Shown piece after piece: positions 15,719 to 24,880 of a stretch of 64,000 nt of DNA. Origin of the DNA: Agromyces rhizosphaerae (GTDB lineage Bacteria > Actinomycetota > Actinomycetes > Actinomycetales > Microbacteriaceae); NCBI RefSeq assembly GCF_027925245.1, contig NZ_BSDP01000001.1, forward strand, positions 62,001 through 126,000. Reading direction: 5' to 3'. Numbering within the stretch: the first letter of the stretch is position 1; the number at the start of each line of letters is the position of its first letter. The translations under genes were made by a program, and so were the position numbers. A model generated the notes under the pieces. That model was not told where the DNA came from. It did not search any database and was given only the letters and a program-made list of their open reading frames with translations.

Positions 15719-17947
15719 TCATTCCTCGTGGGGGTGGGCCGCGACGGCCTGATGGGCCGCGGTCGCGGGGGTCTGTGGTTCGGGCGCGATGGGGGCGGAT
15801 GCCGCCGAGGGCGGCGTCTCGGCGGTCGCCGGCGCGTCGGCCGGCTCGACGTGGGCGACGACTTGGTCGCGCCGCACCTGGTCGCCGACGGCGACCGCGA
15901 GCCGCACGACGCCCGCGATCGGCGCGCGCACGCGGTGCTCCATCTTCATGGCCTCGACGCTCAGCACGTCGGCGCCGGCCTCGACGTGGTCGCCGTCGGC
16001 GACCGCGACGGCCGAGACGGCGCCGGGCATCGGGGCGCGCAGCTCCGGCGCCGCATCCGCTCCCCCGCGCTCGACCGCGGCGAGCGCCGCCGCGAGCCGC
16101 TCCGCTCGCCCGACGTGGCGCAGCTCGGTCGCGCGCCCGTCGGCGTGCACCCAGATGGTGCCGTCGCCGCCCGCGACCGCGATCGCGCCGCCGTCGCCGC
16201 TCCCCTCCGCGTCGACCGAGTACGCAGAATGCGGAAACGCGCGCACGATTCCCGCATTTTGCGTACTCGGTGGCGCGGCCGGGATGGACGATGCGTCGAC
16301 GGAGTACGCAGAATGCGGAAACGCCGCCGCGATTCGCGCAGTTTGCGTACTCGGTCGCGCGGACGAGTCGAGGGCGGGGGTGACGGGGGCGGGCACGTCG
16401 TGGGTCGCGCCGTCGTGGGTGAAGGTCAGCGTGCGGCGGCGGTCGGCGCCGACGCGCCAGCCGGAGCCGGACGACCACAGGGGCGACGCGAAGCCGCGGG
16501 CGACGGCGGCATCGCGGGAGTCCGCGTCGCGCGCGGCGACGAGGCGGGCGGCGGCTTCGAGGGCGGCCGGCGAGGGCGTGACGGGCTCGGCCTCGGGCAT
16601 CCGATCGATGAGGCCGGTGTCGAGGTGGCCGGCGCGCACGGCGTCGTCGGCGAGCAGGCGGCGCAGGAACGCGATGTTCGTGTCGACGCCGAGCACGACG
16701 GTGTCGGCGAGCGCCCGGTCGAGCCGGTCGAGCGCCTCGGCGCGGTCGGCGCCGTGGGCGATCACCTTCGCGAGCATGGGGTCGTAGTGGGCGGTGACGA
16801 CGGATGCCTCGTCGATGCCGCTGTCGACGCGCACGCCCGGGCCGGACGGCGCCCGGTACGCGAGCACGTCACCCGTCGACGGGAGGAACCCGCGCTCGGG
16901 CGACTCGGCGTAGACGCGCGCCTCGATCGCGTGGCCGTCGAACGCGATGTCGTCCTGCGCGAGGGCGAGCGGCTCGCCCGCGGGGATCCGCAGCTGCTGC
17001 TCGACCAGGTCGACGCCGGTCACGAGCTCGGTCACTGGGTGCTCGACCTGCAGCCGGGTGTTCATCTCGATGAAGAAGAACTCGTCGGGCGCGGCATCCG
17101 ACACCAGGAACTCCACCGTGCCCGCCCCGACATAGTCGACCGATCGCGCGGCCGCGCAGGCCGCATCTCCCAGCCTGCGGCGGGTGTCGGCGTCGACCAC
17201 CGGCGACGGCGCCTCCTCGATGACTTTCTGGTGGCGGCGCTGCAGCGAGCACTCGCGCTCGCCCAGGTGGATGACGTTGCCGTGGCGGTCGGCGAGCACC
17301 TGCACCTCGATGTGCCGGGGCCGCTCGAGGTAGCGCTCGAGCAGCAGCGCGTCGTCGCCGAACGCGGCCCGGGCGACGCGGCGCACGCCGGGCAGTTCGG
17401 CGCGCAGCTCGTCGACCGAGCGCACGACCTGCATGCCCTTGCCGCCGCCGCCCGCCGACGGCTTCACGAGCAGCGGGAACCCGACCTCGGGCGCGGCCGC
17501 GACGAGCGCGTCGTCGTCGAGCCCGGGCTCGGCGACGCCCGGCACCACCGGCACCCCCGAGGCCTCCACGTGCCGCTTCGCACGGATCTTGTCGCCCATC
17601 ACCTCGAGCGCGCGCTCCCCCGGCCCGACGAACACGATGCCGGCGTCCGCGCACGCGCGCGCCAGGCCCGCATGCTCCGAGAGGAATCCGTAGCCCGGGT
17701 GCACGGCCTGGGCACCCGACGCGAGCGCGGCCTCGACGATGCGCTCGGGCACGAGGTAGCTCTCGGATGCGGCGGCGGGGCCGATGCGCACGGCGTCATC
17801 GGCCGCGCGCACGTGCAGCGCCGTGGCATCCGCATCGCTGTAGACGGCGACCGAGCGGATGCCGAGGCGGCGGAGCGTGCGGATGACGCGCACGGCGATC
17901 TCGCCGCGGTTGGCGACGAGCACGGTGTGGAAGGGAGCTGCGGTCAT
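15719..17947 (-). CDS. accA1: Acyl-CoA carboxylase alpha subunit (biotin carboxylase and BCCP)
   Basis: A 742-aa protein that carboxylates its own biotin and hands CO2 to the beta subunit. The ATP-grasp carboxylase spans residues 1-450: [40 protein letters not shown]. The biotin-carrier domain at the C-terminus has EAMKMEH. Residues about 530-578 contain two near-identical 19-residue blocks ([12 protein letters not shown] and [12 protein letters not shown]) encoded by palindromic DNA. Similar enzymes serve methylcrotonyl-CoA in leucine breakdown. The ATG at 17947 is preferred; a GTG at 17956 overlaps the beta-subunit stop. Confidence 0.93.
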   Translation of the reverse strand: MTAAPFHTVLVANRGEIAVRVIRTLRRLGIRSVAVYSDADATALHVRAADDAVRIGPAAASESYLVPERIVEAALASGAQAVHPGYGFLSEHAGLARACADAGIVFVGPGERALEVMGDKIRAKRHVEASGVPVVPGVAEPGLDDDALVAAAPEVGFPLLVKPSAGGGGKGMQVVRSVDELRAELPGVRRVARAAFGDDALLLERYLERPRHIEVQVLADRHGNVIHLGERECSLQRRHQKVIEEAPSPVVDADTRRRLGDAACAAARSVDYVGAGTVEFLVSDAAPDEFFFIEMNTRLQVEHPVTELVTGVDLVEQQLRIPAGEPLALAQDDIAFDGHAIEARVYAESPERGFLPSTGDVLAYRAPSGPGVRVDSGIDEASVVTAHYDPMLAKVIAHGADRAEALDRLDRALADTVVLGVDTNIAFLRRLLADDAVRAGHLDTGLIDRMPEAEPVTPSPAALEAAARLVAARDADSRDAAVARGFASPLWSSGSGWRVGADRRRTLTFTHDGATHDVPAPVTPALDSSARPSTQTARIAAAFPHSAYSVDASSIPAAPPSTQNAGIVRAFPHSAYSVDAEGSGDGGAIAVAGGDGTIWVHADGRATELRHVGRAERLAAALAAVERGGADAAPELRAPMPGAVSAVAVADGDHVEAGADVLSVEAMKMEHRVRAPIAGVVRLAVAVGDQVRRDQVVAHVEPADAPATAETPPSAASAPIAPEPQTPATAAHQAVAAHPHEE
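16215..16271. repeat. 57-bp palindrome inserted in frame, unit 1
   Basis: The ends ACCGAGTACGCAGAATGCGG and CCCGCATTTTGCGTACTCGG are inverted copies around a short GC-rich loop. The unit is 57 bp, which is 19 codons, and it keeps the accA1 frame open. A second unit lies 84 bp further on. Confidence 0.85.
16299..16355. repeat. 57-bp palindrome inserted in frame, unit 2
   Basis: Starts ACGGAGTACGCAGAATGCGG and ends CGCGCAGTTTGCGTACTCGG. It repeats the first unit at an exact 84-bp period that includes the flanking GCGTCGAC. The second arm has drifted from the first copy, so the duplication is not brand new. Confidence 0.85.
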
Positions 17948-17952
17948 GCCGA

Positions 17953-19560
17953 TCACATCCGGAACAGGCCGAAGCCGGGGTCGGGCAGCGGGGTGCGGCT
18001 GCAGACGTCGAGGGCGAGGCCGAGCACGGTGCGGGTGTCGCGCGGGTCGATGACGCCGTCATCCCAGAGCCGTGCGCTGGCGTAGTACGGGCTGCCCTGC
18101 GTCTCGTAGCGCTCGCGCACCGGCGCGCGGAAGGCCGCCTCGTCGGCGTCGGACCACTGCTCGCCGCGCGCCTCGAGCTGGTCGCGCTTGACCGTCGCGA
18201 GCACGGATGCCGCCTGCTCGCCGCCCATCACCGAGATGCGCGCGTTCGGCCACATCCAGAGGAACCGGGGCGAGTACGCGCGCCCGCACATCGAGTAGTT
18301 GCCGGCGCCGAACGACCCGCCGATCACGACCGTGAGCTTCGGCACCCGGGTCGTCGCGACGGCGGTGACCATCTTCGCGCCGTGCTTGGCGATGCCGCCG
18401 GCCTCGGCGTCGGTGCCGACCATGAACCCGGAGATGTTCTGCAGGAACACCAGCGGGATGCCGCGCTGGTCGCAGAGCTCGATGAAGTGCGCGCCCTTCA
18501 TGGCCGATTCGCTGAACAGCACGCCGTTGTTCGCGACGATGCCGACCGGGTGGCCGTGGATACGCGCGAACCCGGTGACGAGCGTGTCACCGTACTCGCG
18601 CTTGAACTCGTGGAGGTCGCTGTCGTCGACCAGGCGCGCGATCACCTCGCGCACGTCGTAGGGCTGCTGCACGTCGACGGGCACGGCGGCCGTGAGCTCG
18701 GCCTCGTCGAGGGCGGGCGGATGCGACGGGGCGATGCCCCACGCCGGAGCGGCCGGCGGCGGCACGGTCGCGACGATGTCGCGCACGATCTGCAGGGCGT
18801 GCTCGTCGTTCTCGGCGAGGTGGTCGGCGACTCCCGAGGTGCCGGCATGCAGTTCGCCGCCGCCGAGCTCCTCGGCCGTGACGACCTCCCCGATCGCGGC
18901 CTTCACGAGCGGCGGGCCGCCGAGGAAGATCGTGCCCTGGTTCCGCACGATCACGGTCTCGTCGCTCATCGCCGGCACGTACGCGCCACCCGCGGTGCAC
19001 GAGCCGAGCACGGCGGCGATCTGCGGGATGCCCGCTGCCGACATGCGCGCCTGGTTGTGGAAGATGCGCCCGAAGTGGTCGCGGTCGGGGAAGACCTCGT
19101 CCTGCATCGGCAGGAACGCGCCGCCCGAGTCGACCAGGTAGATGCAGGGCAGCCGGTTCTCGAGGGCGATCTCCTGCGCTCGCAGGTGCTTCTTCACGGT
19201 CATCGGAAAGTACGTGCCGCCCTTGACCGTCGGGTCGTTGCAGACGACCATCACGTGCCGCCCGTGCACGAGGCCGATGCCCGCGATGACACCGGCCGCG
19301 GGCGTGTCGTCGTCGTAGAGTCCGTCGGCGGCGAGCGGCGCGACCTCGAGGAACGGGCTGCCCTCGTCGAGCAGGTGGTCGACGCGGTCGCGCGGCAGGA
19401 GCTTGCCGCGGGCGACGTGGCGGTCGCGGGATGCGTCGGGGCCGCCGCGCGCGGCCCGCTCGAGCCGGGCTCGCAGGTCGTCGGCGAGCTCGGCGTGCGC
19501 GTGGGCTCGGGCCTGCGCCTGGTCGGATGCCGCGTCGAGCGTGCTCGTCAGGGTGGCCAT
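17953..19560 (-). CDS. accD1: Acyl-CoA carboxylase beta subunit (carboxyltransferase)
   Basis: A 535-aa carboxyltransferase that moves CO2 from biotin to an acyl-CoA. The crotonase-fold halves carry [35 protein letters not shown] and, in the C-terminal half, [20 protein letters not shown] and [20 protein letters not shown]. These are the patterns of methylcrotonyl-CoA carboxylase beta chains. It is the first gene of the five-gene operon, and the alpha subunit follows with a small overlap. A GGAGAGG ribosome-binding site precedes the ATG. The operon promoter carries two TetR-type operators. Confidence 0.94.
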   Translation of the reverse strand: MATLTSTLDAASDQAQARAHAHAELADDLRARLERAARGGPDASRDRHVARGKLLPRDRVDHLLDEGSPFLEVAPLAADGLYDDDTPAAGVIAGIGLVHGRHVMVVCNDPTVKGGTYFPMTVKKHLRAQEIALENRLPCIYLVDSGGAFLPMQDEVFPDRDHFGRIFHNQARMSAAGIPQIAAVLGSCTAGGAYVPAMSDETVIVRNQGTIFLGGPPLVKAAIGEVVTAEELGGGELHAGTSGVADHLAENDEHALQIVRDIVATVPPPAAPAWGIAPSHPPALDEAELTAAVPVDVQQPYDVREVIARLVDDSDLHEFKREYGDTLVTGFARIHGHPVGIVANNGVLFSESAMKGAHFIELCDQRGIPLVFLQNISGFMVGTDAEAGGIAKHGAKMVTAVATTRVPKLTVVIGGSFGAGNYSMCGRAYSPRFLWMWPNARISVMGGEQAASVLATVKRDQLEARGEQWSDADEAAFRAPVRERYETQGSPYYASARLWDDGVIDPRDTRTVLGLALDVCSRTPLPDPGFGLFRM

Positions 19561-19602
19561 GCCCGCCTCTCCATCGATGGCGGCGCGCGATCGCGCGCAT
19601 TT

Positions 19603-19657
19603 CAGTTAGTGATCACTCACTGGAATTCAGGTTAGCGATCGTTAACTGAAGTGGCAA
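19603..19657 (-). promoter_or_regulatory. Promoter and two TetR-type operators of the leucine operon
   Basis: On the minus strand TTGCCA (19652-19657) and TAACCT (19629-19634) are separated by exactly 17 bp. A near-perfect palindrome GTTAGCGATCGTTAAC (19631-19646) covers the spacer and most of the -10 box. A second, CAGTTAGTGATCACTCACTG (19603-19622), lies just downstream of the start point. Both resemble the GGTTAGTG-N2-CATTAACC site in front of the TetR gene at 21130, so that protein is the likely repressor. Confidence 0.75.
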
Positions 19658-19708
19658 GTCGAGCGGCAGGGCGGGCAACGGATACACCGGGCGGCCGCAC
19701 CGGGACAG

Positions 19709-20281
19709 TCAGGTGCGCCGCGCCTCCAACGCCGCACCGAGCGCATCCACGCCGAACCGCCACGCCTCCTCGACGTCGCCGCCGAGCCGGAACGCGCCGG
19801 CGCGCTGCATGCCCACGAACCCCGTCATCCAGGCGGTGATCGTGCGGGCGGCGGCGAGTTCATGATCGGGCCCGGCAAGCCGGCGCCCGAGTGCGAGCAC
19901 CGCCGTACTGGCACTCGCGAGTACCTCGGGACGCGGGCGGGCGGCCTCCGGCAGTGCCCCGAAGAGCAGGCCGAACGCGACCGGGACCTCCGCAGCGTAG
20001 GCGCGAGTCGCGTCGGCCACTGCCGCAAGGGCGCCACGCGCGTCGGCCGGAGCACCCGCGAGCGCGCGGTCGAGCCGATCGCCGAGCTCGAGCGCCGTGG
20101 CCTCGAGCGCGAGCCGCAGCAGGTCGTCGCGACTCGCGACCCGCTTGTACAGCGACGGCGCCTTCACGCCGACCGCCGCAGCGACCGCCTGCATGGAGAG
20201 CCCGTCGGCCCCGCGCTGCTCGAGGATGCGGCGGGCCTCAGCGACGACCTGCTCGGTGGACGTGCGCTCGGGAGTGGGCAC
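19709..20281 (-). CDS. TetR-family regulator (divergent from MBL hydrolase)
   Basis: A 190-aa regulator. The N-terminal helix-turn-helix includes GADGLSMQAVAAAVGVKAPSLYKRVASRDDL, described here by its recognition helix APSLYKRV. The rest is a ligand-binding domain of the WHG/TetR_C type (AYAAEVPVAFGLLFGALPEA, ITAWMTGFVGMQRAGAF). GTG start after AAGGAGG. It is transcribed away from the MBL hydrolase. A GGCTA-TAGCC palindrome between them covers the hydrolase -35 box, which suggests that it controls that gene and possibly itself. Confidence 0.9.
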   Translation of the reverse strand: MPTPERTSTEQVVAEARRILEQRGADGLSMQAVAAAVGVKAPSLYKRVASRDDLLRLALEATALELGDRLDRALAGAPADARGALAAVADATRAYAAEVPVAFGLLFGALPEAARPRPEVLASASTAVLALGRRLAGPDHELAAARTITAWMTGFVGMQRAGAFRLGGDVEEAWRFGVDALGAALEARRT

Positions 20282-20298
20282 GACGCCTCCTTCGCTCG

Positions 20299-20335
20299 AT
20301 GGCTATTGACAGTAGCCATCATAGCTAATTATCGT
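20299..20335 (+). promoter_or_regulatory. MBL hydrolase promoter with TetR-type operator
   Basis: TTGACA (20306-20311) and TATCGT (20330-20335) are 18 bp apart, and the ATG follows the -10 box by 7 bases, so the transcript is leaderless. The palindrome ATGGCTA-N7-TAGCCAT (20299-20319) sits over the -35 box. This is the strongest sigma-A-like promoter in the window. Confidence 0.75.
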
Positions 20336-20342
20336 AGCCTTC

Positions 20343-21065
20343 ATGAGACTCGCCAAGAACCTGCACCGCGTCGGCAACGACATCGTCGCGTCGTACCTCG
20401 TCGCCGACGGGCACGGCGTCACGATGATCGACACCGGCCTCGCCGGCCAGTGGGACGACCTGCTCGCCGAACTCGACGCCATGGGTCGCTCGATCGACGA
20501 CCTGCGGGGCGTCGTGCTCACCCACGGCGACTCCGACCACATCGGCATGGCCGAGCGCCTGCGACGCGACCACGGCGTACCCATCCACGTGCACGAGGCG
20601 GATGCCGCGCGCGCACGCGGTACCGAGAAGCCGCCGTCCGTCTCCTGGGGTCGCATGCGCGTCGGGCCGGCCGCACGCTTCCTCGGCTACGCCATGACCC
20701 ACGGCGGCCTGAAGACCGCCTACCCGGCCGAGGTGACGACCGTGACAGATGGCCAGGTGCTCGACCTGCCGGGCGCACCACGCGTGATCGGCACGCCGGG
20801 CCACTCCCCCGGCAGCATCGCGGTGCACCTGCCGACCGTCGGCGCGGTCTGCGTGGGTGACGCGCTCACCACGCGGCACGTGCTGACGGGCGCGACCGGG
20901 CCCGCGCCGGCCCCGTTCACCGACGACCCGACTCTCGCGCTCGACTCGCTCGACGCGATCGCCGCAACCGGCGCCGAGTGGGTGCTGCCGGGCCACGGCG
21001 CACCCTGGCACGGCGACGCGGCCGACGCCGTCGCCCGCGTGCGCGCAGCCGCCGTCGCGGCGTGA
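20343..21065 (+). CDS. MBL-fold metallohydrolase
   Basis: A 240-aa metallo-beta-lactamase-fold hydrolase. The metal motif is THGDSDHIG, with the first histidine of the common HXHXDH replaced by the HGDSDH spacing. Later ligands are in GTPGHSPGSIAVHLP, CVGDALTT and LPGHGAPW. No signal peptide is present. The family covers lactonases, glyoxalase II-like enzymes and others, so the substrate is open. It is probably controlled by the divergent TetR. Confidence 0.9.
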   Translation: MRLAKNLHRVGNDIVASYLVADGHGVTMIDTGLAGQWDDLLAELDAMGRSIDDLRGVVLTHGDSDHIGMAERLRRDHGVPIHVHEADAARARGTEKPPSVSWGRMRVGPAARFLGYAMTHGGLKTAYPAEVTTVTDGQVLDLPGAPRVIGTPGHSPGSIAVHLPTVGAVCVGDALTTRHVLTGATGPAPAPFTDDPTLALDSLDAIAATGAEWVLPGHGAPWHGDAADAVARVRAAAVAA

Positions 21066-21100
21066 CCGCGGGGCATCCGCTTGTCTCGCCCGCCCCTCTC

Positions 21101-21118
21101 GGTTAGTGTGCATTAACC
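21101..21118 (+). promoter_or_regulatory. Operator of the TetR gene at 21130
   Basis: GGTTAGTGTGCATTAACC is an 18-bp imperfect palindrome 11 bases before the ATG. It matches the leucine-operon site at 19630-19647 at 13 of 18 positions. Autoregulation is inferred. Confidence 0.65.
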
Positions 21119-21129
21119 GAGAGGGACCC

Positions 21130-21726
21130 ATGACCGAGACGCTCACCGACCGCGACCGCGCGAAGGCCGACCGGCGCGACGCGCTGCTCGAGGCCGCCGC
21201 GCACCTGTTCGCCGAGCGCGGCTACGCCGGCGTGACCCTCGAGGACCTCGGCGCAGCCGTCGGCGTGCGCGGCCCGGCGGTGTACCGCCACTTCCCCGGC
21301 AAGGCGGCCGTGCTCGCCGCGGTGCTGCGCGACGCGAGCGCGGGACTGCTCGAGGGCGGGCGCGCCACCGTCGCGCGGGCGGCCGACGAGGCATCCGCCC
21401 TGCACGACCTCATCAGCTTCCACGTGGACTTCGCGCTCGCCAACGCCGACGTGATCCGCGTGCAGGATCGCGAGCTCGCGAGCCTGCCCGACGCCGACGC
21501 CCACGAGGTCAGGCGGCTGCAGCGCGAGTACGTCGAACTGTGGGTGGGCGTGCTCGCCCGCCTGAGGCCCGACCGGGCCGAACCCGAGTTGCGCATCCGG
21601 GCCCACGCGGCCTTCGGACTCATCAACTCGACCCCGCACAGCGCCCGAGCACATGGGCGGCGACCGGCGGACGACGTGGTCCGCCGCATCCTGGAGGACA
21701 TGGCATGGAGCAGCCTCGCGTCGTGA
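21130..21726 (+). CDS. TetR-family regulator, likely repressor of leucine catabolism
   Basis: A 198-aa TetR protein. The helix-turn-helix is in the first 60 residues, with GVRGPAVYRHFPGKAAVL as recognition helix and following turn. The sequence resembles the SACE_7040-type regulators often found beside acyl-CoA carboxylase genes in actinobacteria. Its own operator is repeated twice in the promoter of the accD1 operon, which supports that role. The ribosome-binding site GAGGG precedes the ATG. The GNAT gene begins inside its 3' end. Confidence 0.9.
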   Translation: MTETLTDRDRAKADRRDALLEAAAHLFAERGYAGVTLEDLGAAVGVRGPAVYRHFPGKAAVLAAVLRDASAGLLEGGRATVARAADEASALHDLISFHVDFALANADVIRVQDRELASLPDADAHEVRRLQREYVELWVGVLARLRPDRAEPELRIRAHAAFGLINSTPHSARAHGRRPADDVVRRILEDMAWSSLAS

Positions 21727-22118
21727 GCCTGCGCGCGATCCGCGCACGCGACCTCGACGAACTCCCGCGACTCGAACCCGACCCGGCCGACGGTGCCGAG
21801 GCGACGGATGCCCGCTGGCGGCGCCTGCTCGCCGAGCCCGGCGTCGACGCGCGACTCGTGCGCGCCGACGGTGAACCCGTGGGCACGGTCGTGCGGCACG
21901 CCGGGCCGGCCGGGTCGGAGATCACGTGCCGCATCCACCCCGACCAGCAGGGACGCGGCATCGGCACCCGCGCGGTGCGGCTCTTCCTCGACACCCAGCC
22001 GCGGCCCGTGCACGCGCGCACCGCGACCGACGACCACGCCTCGATCGCGGTGCTCGAGCACACCGGATTCACGCCCGTCGCCGACGACGCGGACGGCATC
22101 GTCTTCCGCCTCGACTGA
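21705..22118 (+). CDS. GNAT-family acetyltransferase
   Basis: A 137-aa acetyltransferase. CRIHPDQQGRGIGTRAVRLFL carries the acetyl-CoA loop (QGRGIG), and HARTATDDHASIAVLEHTGF is the usual C-terminal half. The ATG at 21705 follows GGAGG and overlaps the TetR gene by 22 bases; a GTG at 21723 is possible. Co-transcription with the TetR gene is likely. The acceptor substrate is unknown. Confidence 0.85.
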   Translation: MEQPRVVSLRAIRARDLDELPRLEPDPADGAEATDARWRRLLAEPGVDARLVRADGEPVGTVVRHAGPAGSEITCRIHPDQQGRGIGTRAVRLFLDTQPRPVHARTATDDHASIAVLEHTGFTPVADDADGIVFRLD

Positions 22119-22131
22119 GGCGGGCGCCGCC
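22119..22131. terminator. Short GC hairpin at a convergent junction
   Basis: GGCGGGCGCCGCC forms a 5-bp stem with a 3-base loop between the GNAT and pterin dehydratase genes. The same 13-mer lies in the convergent gap at 62883. Confidence 0.4.
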
Positions 22132-22132
22132 C

Positions 22133-22441
22133 CTAGAGCTCGTCGCCGCGCTGCTCGAGCGCGAGTTCGTGGATGCGCTGCGCGAGCTCGACGTCGCGGC
22201 TCGTCACACCGCCGACGTCGTGCGAGCTCAGCGTGAAGGCGACCCGGCCCCAGCCGAGCTCGACGTCGGGATGGTGGTCCTGCGCGTCGGCGACGACCGC
22301 GACGGCGTCGAGCAGCCGCACCGCGCTCGCGAAGTCGGGGGTCGTGTACTCGGCGCGCAGCGCGCCCGGGCCGTGCGTGAACGCGGTCCCGGCGAGGGGG
22401 CCCTCGGTGTCGGCGGGCGAGAGGATGCGACGATCGCTCAT
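22133..22441 (-). CDS. 4a-hydroxytetrahydrobiopterin dehydratase
   Basis: A 102-aa pterin-4a-carbinolamine dehydratase, which recycles the oxidised pterin cofactor of aromatic hydroxylases. DHHPDVELGWGRVAFTLSSH holds the catalytic His-His-Pro motif, and TSRDVELAQRIHELA is the closing helix. I start at the ATG at 22441 after GTGAGG; the open frame extends 12 codons further without support. No aromatic hydroxylase gene lies nearby, so its partner is elsewhere or its role differs. Confidence 0.9.
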   Translation of the reverse strand: MSDRRILSPADTEGPLAGTAFTHGPGALRAEYTTPDFASAVRLLDAVAVVADAQDHHPDVELGWGRVAFTLSSHDVGGVTSRDVELAQRIHELALEQRGDEL

Positions 22442-22502
22442 GACCTCACCGTGCCATGCTCGCGCCGATCCGTCCATGCCCCGCCCGCCGCACCGGTGCC
22501 CA

Positions 22503-23873
22503 TCACATCGTCAGCGCCCGCCCGGGCTGCCGCAGGATCGCGCCGACGTCGGCCAGGAACCTCGACGCCTGCGCGCCGTCGACGAGCCGGTGGTCGAACG
22601 ACAGGCTGAGCGTCATCACGTCCCGCAGCGCCACTTCGCCACGGTGCTCCCACGGCATGCGGCGCACCGCCCCGGTCGCGAGGATCGCTGCCTCGCCCGG
22701 GTTCAGGATGGGCGTGCCCGCGTCGATGCCGAAGACGCCGATGTTCGTGATCGACATCGTGCCGCCCGTCAGGTCGGCGGGCGGCGTCCTGCCGTCGCGC
22801 GCCGTGGCGGCGAGGTCGCCGATCGCATCGGCCAGCTCGAGCAGCGACATGCCCTCGGCGTCGCGCACGTTCGGCACGAGCAGCCCGCGCTCGGTCGCGA
22901 CCGCGATGCCGAGGTTCACGTAGTGGTGCTGCACGATCTCGTGCGCCTCGTCGTCCCACCGCGAGTTCAGCTCGGGCGTGCGCGCGAGCGCGATGCACGT
23001 CGCCTTCGCAGCCATCGCGAGCATGGTGACCCGGTGCCCCGCGGTCGCGCGGTCGTCGCGCAGCTCGTCGAGCAGCTCGGTCGACGCGGTGACGTCCACG
23101 GTCAGGAACTCGGTCGCGTGCGGCGCGGTGAAGGCGCTGCGCACCATCGCCTCGGCCGTGTGCTTGCGCACCCCGCGCACCGGCGTGCGCGTCACACGGT
23201 CGTCTGCGGGCGCCGAGGCACCGCTCGGCGCGGCCGGTGCAGGGCGAGCGGATGCCGCCTGCTCGACGTCGGCCCGGGTGATCAGCCCACGCTCCCCGGA
23301 CCCGTCGAGCGCCTCGAGGTCCACGCCGAGGTCGTGCGCGAGCTTGCGCACCGGCGGCGTGGACCGGGGCCGCTCTGCGGGTCGCGGGCGCTCCAGCGTC
23401 GTGGTCGACGCGGCCGCGGCGGTCGGCTCGGCAGCCGACGCAGCCGGCACGCTCGGCACCCTCCGCGCCTTCCGCTTCGGATGGGACGCGTCCGCGGCGG
23501 CCCCGTACCCGACCAGGTTCGGCTCGCGCTTCGCGGGAGCCTCGGGTGCGGGTGCCTCGGGTTCCGCCGCGGACGCTGCTTCGGCGGCCTGCTCGTCGTC
23601 GGAGGCGGCCGGCTCCGGGGCATCCGACCCGCCGACCCGGAAGGTCATCAGGCTCGCGCCGACCTCGACGGTCTGGCCGGGCTCCGCGTGCAGCGCGGTC
23701 ACCACGCCGGCGACTGGCGACGGCAGCTCGACGACAGCCTTCGCCGTCTCGACGTCGGCGACGATCTGGTTGAGCTCGACGGTGTCGCCCACGGCGACGC
23801 GCCAGTCGATCAGCTCGGACTCGGTCAGGCCCTCCCCGAGGTCGGGCAGGGCGAAATCACGTTCGGCGCTCAT
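22503..23873 (-). CDS. bkdC: Branched-chain keto-acid dehydrogenase E2
   Basis: The dihydrolipoamide acyltransferase core, 456 aa. The lipoyl domain (1-80) has the modified lysine at 45 in DVETAKAVVEL. A proline/alanine-rich linker leads to a small subunit-binding domain (PPVRKLAHDLGVDLEALDGSG). The catalytic domain ends with LSLSFDHRLVDGAQASRFL, where the histidine acts in acyl transfer. The ATG overlaps the E1beta stop. The third component, E3, is not in the window. The set E1alpha-E1beta-E2 and its regulator favour branched-chain 2-oxo acids over pyruvate. Confidence 0.94.
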   Translation of the reverse strand: MSAERDFALPDLGEGLTESELIDWRVAVGDTVELNQIVADVETAKAVVELPSPVAGVVTALHAEPGQTVEVGASLMTFRVGGSDAPEPAASDDEQAAEAASAAEPEAPAPEAPAKREPNLVGYGAAADASHPKRKARRVPSVPAASAAEPTAAAASTTTLERPRPAERPRSTPPVRKLAHDLGVDLEALDGSGERGLITRADVEQAASARPAPAAPSGASAPADDRVTRTPVRGVRKHTAEAMVRSAFTAPHATEFLTVDVTASTELLDELRDDRATAGHRVTMLAMAAKATCIALARTPELNSRWDDEAHEIVQHHYVNLGIAVATERGLLVPNVRDAEGMSLLELADAIGDLAATARDGRTPPADLTGGTMSITNIGVFGIDAGTPILNPGEAAILATGAVRRMPWEHRGEVALRDVMTLSLSFDHRLVDGAQASRFLADVGAILRQPGRALTM

Positions 23874-24880
23874 CCCTCGACCCCCGTCAGCGAGTTGGGC
23901 CGGCCGAGCACGCGATCGACCCCGTCGAGGATGCGGTCGAGGTCGGGCAGGTGGTGCTGCTCGAGCTTCGCCGGCGGGTACGGCACGTCGTGCCCGGTGA
24001 TGCGCACCGGGGCGGCCTCGAGGAACTCGAAGCAGCGCTCGGTGATGCTGGCCGCGATCTCGGCGCCCACGCCGCCCTGCTGGCCGGCCTCGTGCGTGAT
24101 GACGAGGCGCCCGGTGCGGCGCACCGACTGCTCGACGGTCGGGTAGTCGACCGGCGACAGCGAGCGCAGGTCGATGACCTCGATCGAGACGCCGTCGTCG
24201 GCCGCGGCGGCCGCGGCGTCGCGCGCGACCTGCACGAGCGCACCGTAGGTGACGAGGGTCACGTCGCCGCCGCGCTGGGCGACGGTCGCCACGCCCATGG
24301 GCGGTGCGTCGGCGAGGTCGGCGTCGACGTTCACGTCGCCCTTGGCGTGGTACCGGCGCTTGGGCTCGAAGAACAGCACCGGGTCGTCGCTCGCGATCGC
24401 CTGGCGCACCATCGTGTACGCGTCCTGAGGGTTCGAGCACGCCACGACGCGCAGGCCCGAGGTGTGCGTGAAGTACGCCTCGGGCGACTCGGAGTGGTGC
24501 TCGACCGCGCCGATGCCGCCGCCGAACGGGACGCGGATCGTCAGGGGCATCCGCACCCTGCCCTGCGTGCGCGCGTGCAGCTTCGCGACCTGCGCGACGA
24601 TCTGGTCGAAGCCCGGGTAGATGAACCCGTCGAACTGGATCTCGCAGACCGGGCGGAACCCGCGGTACGCGAGGCCGACGGCGGTGCCGATGATGCCCGC
24701 CTCCGAGAGCGGGGTGTCGACCACGCGGGCCTCGCCGAAGTCGCGCTGCAGCCCGTCGGTGACGCGGAAGACGCCGCCGAGCGTGCCGATGTCCTCGCCG
24801 AGGAGCACGACGCGGTCGTCATCCTCGAGCGCGCGGCGGAGGCCGGCGTTCAGGGCCTGGCCCAGGGTGAGCGTGCTCAT
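23870..24880 (-). CDS. bkdB: Branched-chain keto-acid dehydrogenase E1 beta
   Basis: A 336-aa transketolase-like subunit. LGEDIGTLGGVFRVTDGL opens the pyrimidine-binding half, and GLAYRGFRPVCEIQFDGFIYPGFDQI and GGGIGAVEHHSESPEAYF follow. The C-terminal half has SIEVIDLRSLSPVDYPTV. Together with E1alpha it decarboxylates the keto acids from leucine, isoleucine and valine. It overlaps both neighbours by 4 bases, so all three subunits are translationally coupled. Confidence 0.95.
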   Translation of the reverse strand: MSTLTLGQALNAGLRRALEDDDRVVLLGEDIGTLGGVFRVTDGLQRDFGEARVVDTPLSEAGIIGTAVGLAYRGFRPVCEIQFDGFIYPGFDQIVAQVAKLHARTQGRVRMPLTIRVPFGGGIGAVEHHSESPEAYFTHTSGLRVVACSNPQDAYTMVRQAIASDDPVLFFEPKRRYHAKGDVNVDADLADAPPMGVATVAQRGGDVTLVTYGALVQVARDAAAAAADDGVSIEVIDLRSLSPVDYPTVEQSVRRTGRLVITHEAGQQGGVGAEIAASITERCFEFLEAAPVRITGHDVPYPPAKLEQHHLPDLDRILDGVDRVLGRPNSLTGVEG

